Assembly: GCA_029959085.1 (NCBI GenBank)
Contig: JARWIR010000010.1
Coordinates: forward strand, 36,944,731-37,008,730
Length of the DNA: 64,000 nt
Origin: Nemophila menziesii
Lineage: Eukaryota; Streptophyta; Magnoliopsida; Boraginales; Hydrophyllaceae
Reading direction: 5' to 3'
The notes beneath the pieces were generated by a model. It was not told the origin of the DNA. It saw nothing but the letters and a program-made list of their open reading frames with translations, and did no database searches. Positions 59,417-64,000 of this stretch are shown here, in pieces (position 1 is the first letter of the stretch; each line of letters opens with the position of its first letter). The position numbers and the translations under genes are program-made.

Positions 59417-59871
59417 CCGCCCAACGCCATTGGAGAGAGAAAAAACCTTCGTTTTCTAGGTTATAAAGGAGAATATTTTGGTATATTTCGAATTTTACAA
59501 TCCTTAAGCCTCTCTTTCTTCTCCAAACCTCTCCCAACTCCATTGAAGCTTCATCAAACCTTCCCCAAACATCAAAACACTACCCAATCACCATAAAAAC
59601 ACATCAAATCTTCTCTCCACATCATTACAAAGAAGATTCAACCACCCATATCATACCAAAACACATTGAATTGAAGAATCAAAAGCTTAAATTTTCAAAA
59701 TTCATCCTACAACTTCTTAGATCCATACCAATCCATCAAGAATTCATCTTACTCACATAGAGATTCATCATCAAAACACCTTTCCTAACCCAAATAAAGC
59801 TTGTTCAACCAAAAATCATGAGTTTCAAAATTCAAGTGTTGTTAAGGCATTGAGTTGGAGGTTAAATTGAG

Positions 59872-61080
59872 ATGACTAAGAGAACAGAAACATTATATAA
59901 CAAGAGGGAGATGAAGAAAAGTAAGGTATTGGGTCCAATTGAGAAGAAATCAAGTGACAAAAGTTCTAGTTCCAATACAAAGGGTAAAATAGATATTGAA
60001 AAGAGAGGTGAGCTAGCGTCGTTTAATTCTATGGGAAAAAGGGTTCCACTTTTTACCAAGAATAAAACACAACCTTTTCCATTCAAAGGTCCTACACCCG
60101 AAGACAAAGAGAAAGCTTCAAAGGCCTTGATAGCTTCTGCAGAAAAACAATTAAAGGAACTACCTTTTGCTTATGAGAAAGTATTCGATGAAGAAGTTGG
60201 TACAAGAGAGTACAAAAGATTCTTGGAGCTTGGTGAAAAATTGGGTTAGTCGGCATTAATGGTAAGACGTTCTGATTTATGTCATGAGTTAGTTTTAGAT
60301 TTCTATTTAGGCCTTTTTAGCCGAGATAGTGAAGGTTGTGTTCCGATTAGAGGAAAGATAGTTCCTTTCACAGTTAAAGAGATTAGAAACCACTTCCAGT
60401 TTAAGAAATTGGTTGGACCATGCAAGTATAGTGAAGCGGTGGCCAAACAAAGAATCTTTGATTGGGATTTACTTTTTGAGCATGTTTTAGACAAGGAGAA
60501 AGTGCAATCATATAAGGGAGAATTGAAGGCACCTTGGACTTACAAATATCTTCAACCGGATGCTAGAATATGGCACAATTTCATTATCCCCGACGTCTTT
60601 GGAAACACAAGAATTTTGGATGTAACTAAAAAGAACACTTTACTTTTGGATTGTATTTTGAGAGGAGAAGAAGTGGATGTGGCACAGTTGATCTTTGAGG
60701 AGGTGATGCGATTTCCGGTCTCTCCTAAAGCGATCTATAATGTTAAATATCCTACTATGATCACATGTCTTGTGCGAAAAGCGAATGTAATTTTGGGTGA
60801 AGAAGAGAAATTTGAATTTAAAAAGAGTTATATTGATAATTCTTGGATCATGAAAGTCTTGAGAGGAGCGGGTTCTACGCAAGTCTCAAAAGAAGAAAAG
60901 GAGCAAAGTTGGCAAGCGAAGATGGAGGAGCGTTTAAACAAATTCGAAGAAGCTCAAACTTCCTTAGCTGATGATGTGGCACAAATCAAAGCCAATCAAG
61001 TTCACATCATGACATTACTTGAGAAATTAAAGAAAGATCAAGCAAATCCTATCTTGGATGTCGATAATGCGAGGCTATAA
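59872..61080 (+). pseudogene. Transposase_32-type ORF of the gypsy element, one in-frame stop
   Basis: One frame of about 402 codons interrupted only by a TAG at 60247-60249. The N-terminal 125 residues are Lys/Ser-rich. From 60259 the domain reads DLCHELVLDFYLGLFSRDSE, PIRGKIVPFTVKEIRNHFQF and later DARIWHNFIIPDVFGNTRIL, matching the style of the 'putative plant transposon protein' domain seen in retroelement-derived ORFs. The C-terminus (MEERLNKFEEAQTSLADDVA onward) is a predicted coiled coil. Its position, between gag-pro and the right LTR, is that of the extra 3' ORF of Athila/Tat elements. Biochemical function is not known to me. Confidence 0.75.
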
Positions 61081-62649
61081 GCCTCGAGAGTATGTTCTCT
61101 TTCTTCCTTACCATTTCTGTAAATGCTTTATTTGCTAATTTTAATTTCTTTTTTGAGTCTTTTTCAAGTCGTGGGGACACGGCTCATTTTTGAGTTGGGG
61201 GTGTGGCGATTTGTTGTCTCTCATCTCCATTTTTCTGTTTGTAGGTAGAAATTAAAATTTTTGATACATGGGAATTAGATGTAGAGTGTGTTTAATAGCT
61301 TTAAAGCATAAGCTCAGTGATTTGATGATAGTAAGTATGTTTATGAGCTATTTTATTTTGTATGCTTTGAGTATTTACAGGAAAACACACATTGATAGTA
61401 AAGAAAAGATTAGTAAGCAATGCGATAGAAAGTATGTTCGATCTCAGGGAGCCTTGAGTAGTATGTAGGCCGTGAGATCCAAGCTAGTTGACAAACCCAT
61501 TTGATGAAAGTGCTAAAGGTAAACGAAATTACATGGTGTAGAAAATGATTAAGGCAGTTCTTTCATATTGAAGCCACTTGAAGCCTTTTTATACCTTCTC
61601 ACCCTGTTATTTGATTTAATATTTTATATCCTTCTCAACCCCTTCTAGCCTTTCTAAATCCTTTTTATTTGAACACATTATAAGCCATATCCCTTTAGAT
61701 TATATGACTTTTCCATGTGACCTGCACTCGAATCGCGATGCATAGACAGTTGTTTTAGAGCTTGAGTTTGGGGTGGTGGGTCCACCATTATGGGAAATAT
61801 TATTGGGTTGGGATTTTTGAGCTTATTAATTGTGCTCTAATATTATATTGATGATGATTCACAGGTTTATATTGTAACCCTTTGCTGGGGTAATAGTGAA
61901 TGAAAAAGAAGCTACAAGCTAAATTTGAAAAAGAAAAGAAAAATATATATGAAAAAATAGCGTGATATCTCGAACATTAAAAAGAGAGTCATAGCTATAC
62001 AAAAGAAAAAAAATGATTTGAAAAGAATATATATATTCGGACCGGCAAAGTGAAATTTTTAAGTGAACATCTTATGCTTTAATTGGGTTATTGGGGATGC
62101 TAAATTGTGCATCAACAAATTCATTGGGTTGAGTGAGAAACATTTTATGAGAGTAACTCAACCTCTAGGGCGATTCGTTGATGGCTAGTGAGGAGAGAGC
62201 CAAAAGCTCACTCTAAATTATCCAAATATAGTATCATACCGTCCCTAAGCCTAAATTATAACCTTAAAGACCTTTTGATTCTTTTCTATGTAATCGAGAA
62301 GTGATTGAGCCAATAGAGAGTAGTTAAGTAGATCTTTGGATACTAGTGAAGTTCGGTGAACAATCTATAGCTTCCCTGGTGAACTGAGTAAAGTTCCTCT
62401 CCTTCTTACATTGCGAAACTAATCTAATCTTGAATTCAAACTGTGTTGACTGTAGATATGAGAAGTGCACAGGTATGTAGTTTGTAAATAATATTACATG
62501 AAATTTTCTGAGTAGTTGCTTTATGTCTATTCTATATGTTCTGCTAGATTTTTCCAAGTGTGTTAAAATGACTTAGGTGTGTATTTAGAGACTTCCCTTT
62601 GTTTTTATCTTTATTGTATCGAGGCGATACAACTTTGAGTTGGGAATCT
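61081..62649 (+). other. 3' untranslated region of the gypsy element and polypurine tract
   Basis: No coding sequence recognised; one short open frame (61268-61468) is unassigned. ttttgagttgggggtgtggc at 61180-61199 and gagtttggggtggtgggt at 61764-61781 are tract-like. The tract next to the right LTR is tttgagttgggaatct, ending at 62649. Confidence 0.6.
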
Positions 62650-64000
62650 TGATGTCTCCTCATTTGTGATGAATTAATATTAAGATGAGACATCATTTTT
62701 AGTGATTTAGAAGTCTTTTTAGTCGATTTTCTTGAGAATTATTATACTTTCCTATTTCTAGTCTTGATTTAATAAATTATAATTTTTAGAGCATATTGGG
62801 TTTAATTATTTATTTAGTATGAAGCTTTAAAGATAATTATGGAGATTAAACAGAGTCCAAGTCAAAGACTAAGAGATAAGGAAAGAAGATAAGCATGGAA
62901 ATCGAAGATAAGGAAAGAAAAGCTAAAGTATGAAAAGGAAAAGCTGCCAAATAAATCTGAATTTCACCACCTACGACCACAAATCAGCTTATATCTCAAA
63001 ATTAGTGGGGAATTTGGAAGAACGGTCAAAAGAAAAGTTAAAGATCTTTCCGAGACGATGAATTTCGACTACTTATACGCGTCAAACGGATAATAATTGA
63101 AGTTGTTAGGACCAAAACAAAAACGGGTCTGATTTCATATTTTAGGGTTACAAATTAGAGTTGGGCTTGGAGTCCACTACTTACCTTTTCCTTCAAGAAA
63201 ATGAATTAGGGCTTCTCTACACCTATAAATACACCCTTATATCACTTGTAAATCATCCTTGGCTCATAGTAACTAGTCTTTAGGTTTATTATCATCAGAA
63301 TTATTGTAGAGAGGAAGACGAAGTCTTTCATTATTTCTTTTAATTTATTTCTTTCAGGTATGAACTAATTTGCCCATAGCTTGGGTTTTGCATCATGTAT
63401 AATCGATGAATTATATTTTCTTTCTATCTAAGTTTCTTTGGGAATTATATGTTTTAATCTGATATTAGCTTCTTACCTATATATTTGTTTATGTGTTTTG
63501 ATTTAATGACTGTTTTCCTTGCTAGTGCACGGATATAGGATTACCTTAATAGTAGTTAGATGATCACCTTAGCTGGGTGTCTAATAATTGAAACACCACA
63601 TAACGTCTAGTGTCGATATTGGTCTTGACAACACTAATTCTAGCTAGATAGTCATCAGGGTATAATGGAACCACTATCACCATGTTTGGAATTGATTGCT
63701 TAGGGCCTTGGTTGCGCTTGTTAACCCTATTTAAACCAGCCTCGTGGTGTGTCCGTAGCCACCTTAGTCGCTCTCAAGGTCTAAGGCATGGGAATTTAGA
63801 ATCCTGACTAAGTATCCAAGAGCTAATTATCTCCCTTATTAACTAGAATTTGATAGAAAGAATTAGAAGGATTAGTGCATTCTAGCAAAACGTAAGTTAT
63901 ACATCTCATCTCATATTTCTCATCTTTTATTTTATTGTCTTTAATTTCCCTTAGTCTAATTAATTATCTCGAATTTATTCACCTCTATTTTATGTCTTTT
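62650..64000 (+). mobile_element. 3' LTR of the gypsy element, cut by the window edge
   Basis: It starts TGATGTCTCC, follows the left LTR closely to about 63707, and retains the segment deleted there. TATAAATA lies at 63224-63231. The right end and target duplication fall outside the window. Confidence 0.88.

Overview
The window is plant nuclear DNA, very probably from a eudicot: AT-rich, intron-containing, crowded with plant-type transposons, with no bacterial operon logic. Species cannot be fixed from the sequence. Only one gene looks functional: the 5' part of a plastid-type GET3 ATPase (GET3B-like) on the minus strand at the left edge, six exons visible, continuing off the window. A second host gene, a kiwellin (secreted cysteine-rich defence protein), is readable at 27871-29140 but is split by a complete 329-bp TRIM retrotransposon. 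A shorter second kiwellin copy (33961-34897) is split by a hAT-like element.

Layout. 1-2300: GET3B, whose introns carry a minisatellite made of two alternating palindromes. 2370-2774: two LINE insertions with exact target duplications, one only 20 bp long. 2775-8480: unassigned DNA with a tRNA-derived SINE and a 950-bp hAT-like element (TSD ctcatagg). 8484-12795: minus-strand LTR retrotransposon with no gag/pol. 12797-14994: large nested inverted-repeat element with a SINE in its left arm. 15000-16460: GC-richer, tandem-repeat-rich segment. 16510-17804: telomere-like TTAAGG array. 18250-21640: AT microsatellite and three LINE 3' fragments, one inserted in an LTR remnant. 21640-25300: broken MuDR-type transposase and its duplicated upstream region. 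25772-27654: DNA element with CACT-type inverted termini, perfect hairpins and a plant mobile domain ORF. 27794-34900: two kiwellin relics separated by CACTA debris and a gypsy LTR. 35000-38300: CACTA termini. 38690-42675: two LINE relics, one with most of the reverse transcriptase. 42800-50640: Stowaway MITE and a decayed CACTA TNP2 transposase. 51000-54540: minisatellite and an inverted relative of the 29.7-33.9 kb segment. 54594-64000: non-autonomous Ty3/gypsy element with two LTRs, tRNA-Asp primer site, gag-protease, a GC-rich palindrome array and a Transposase_32-type ORF, but no polymerase.

How it fits together: nested insertions give a relative order (LINE into an LTR remnant, SINE into the inverted-repeat element, TRIM and hAT into the kiwellins, gypsy LTR into a CACTA-like segment whose empty paralogous site is also in the window). 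The least explained items are the palindromic phrase minisatellite found in several contexts, the micro-insertions of LINE type, the hairpin-bearing mobile-domain element, and the GC-rich palindromes inside the gypsy element.
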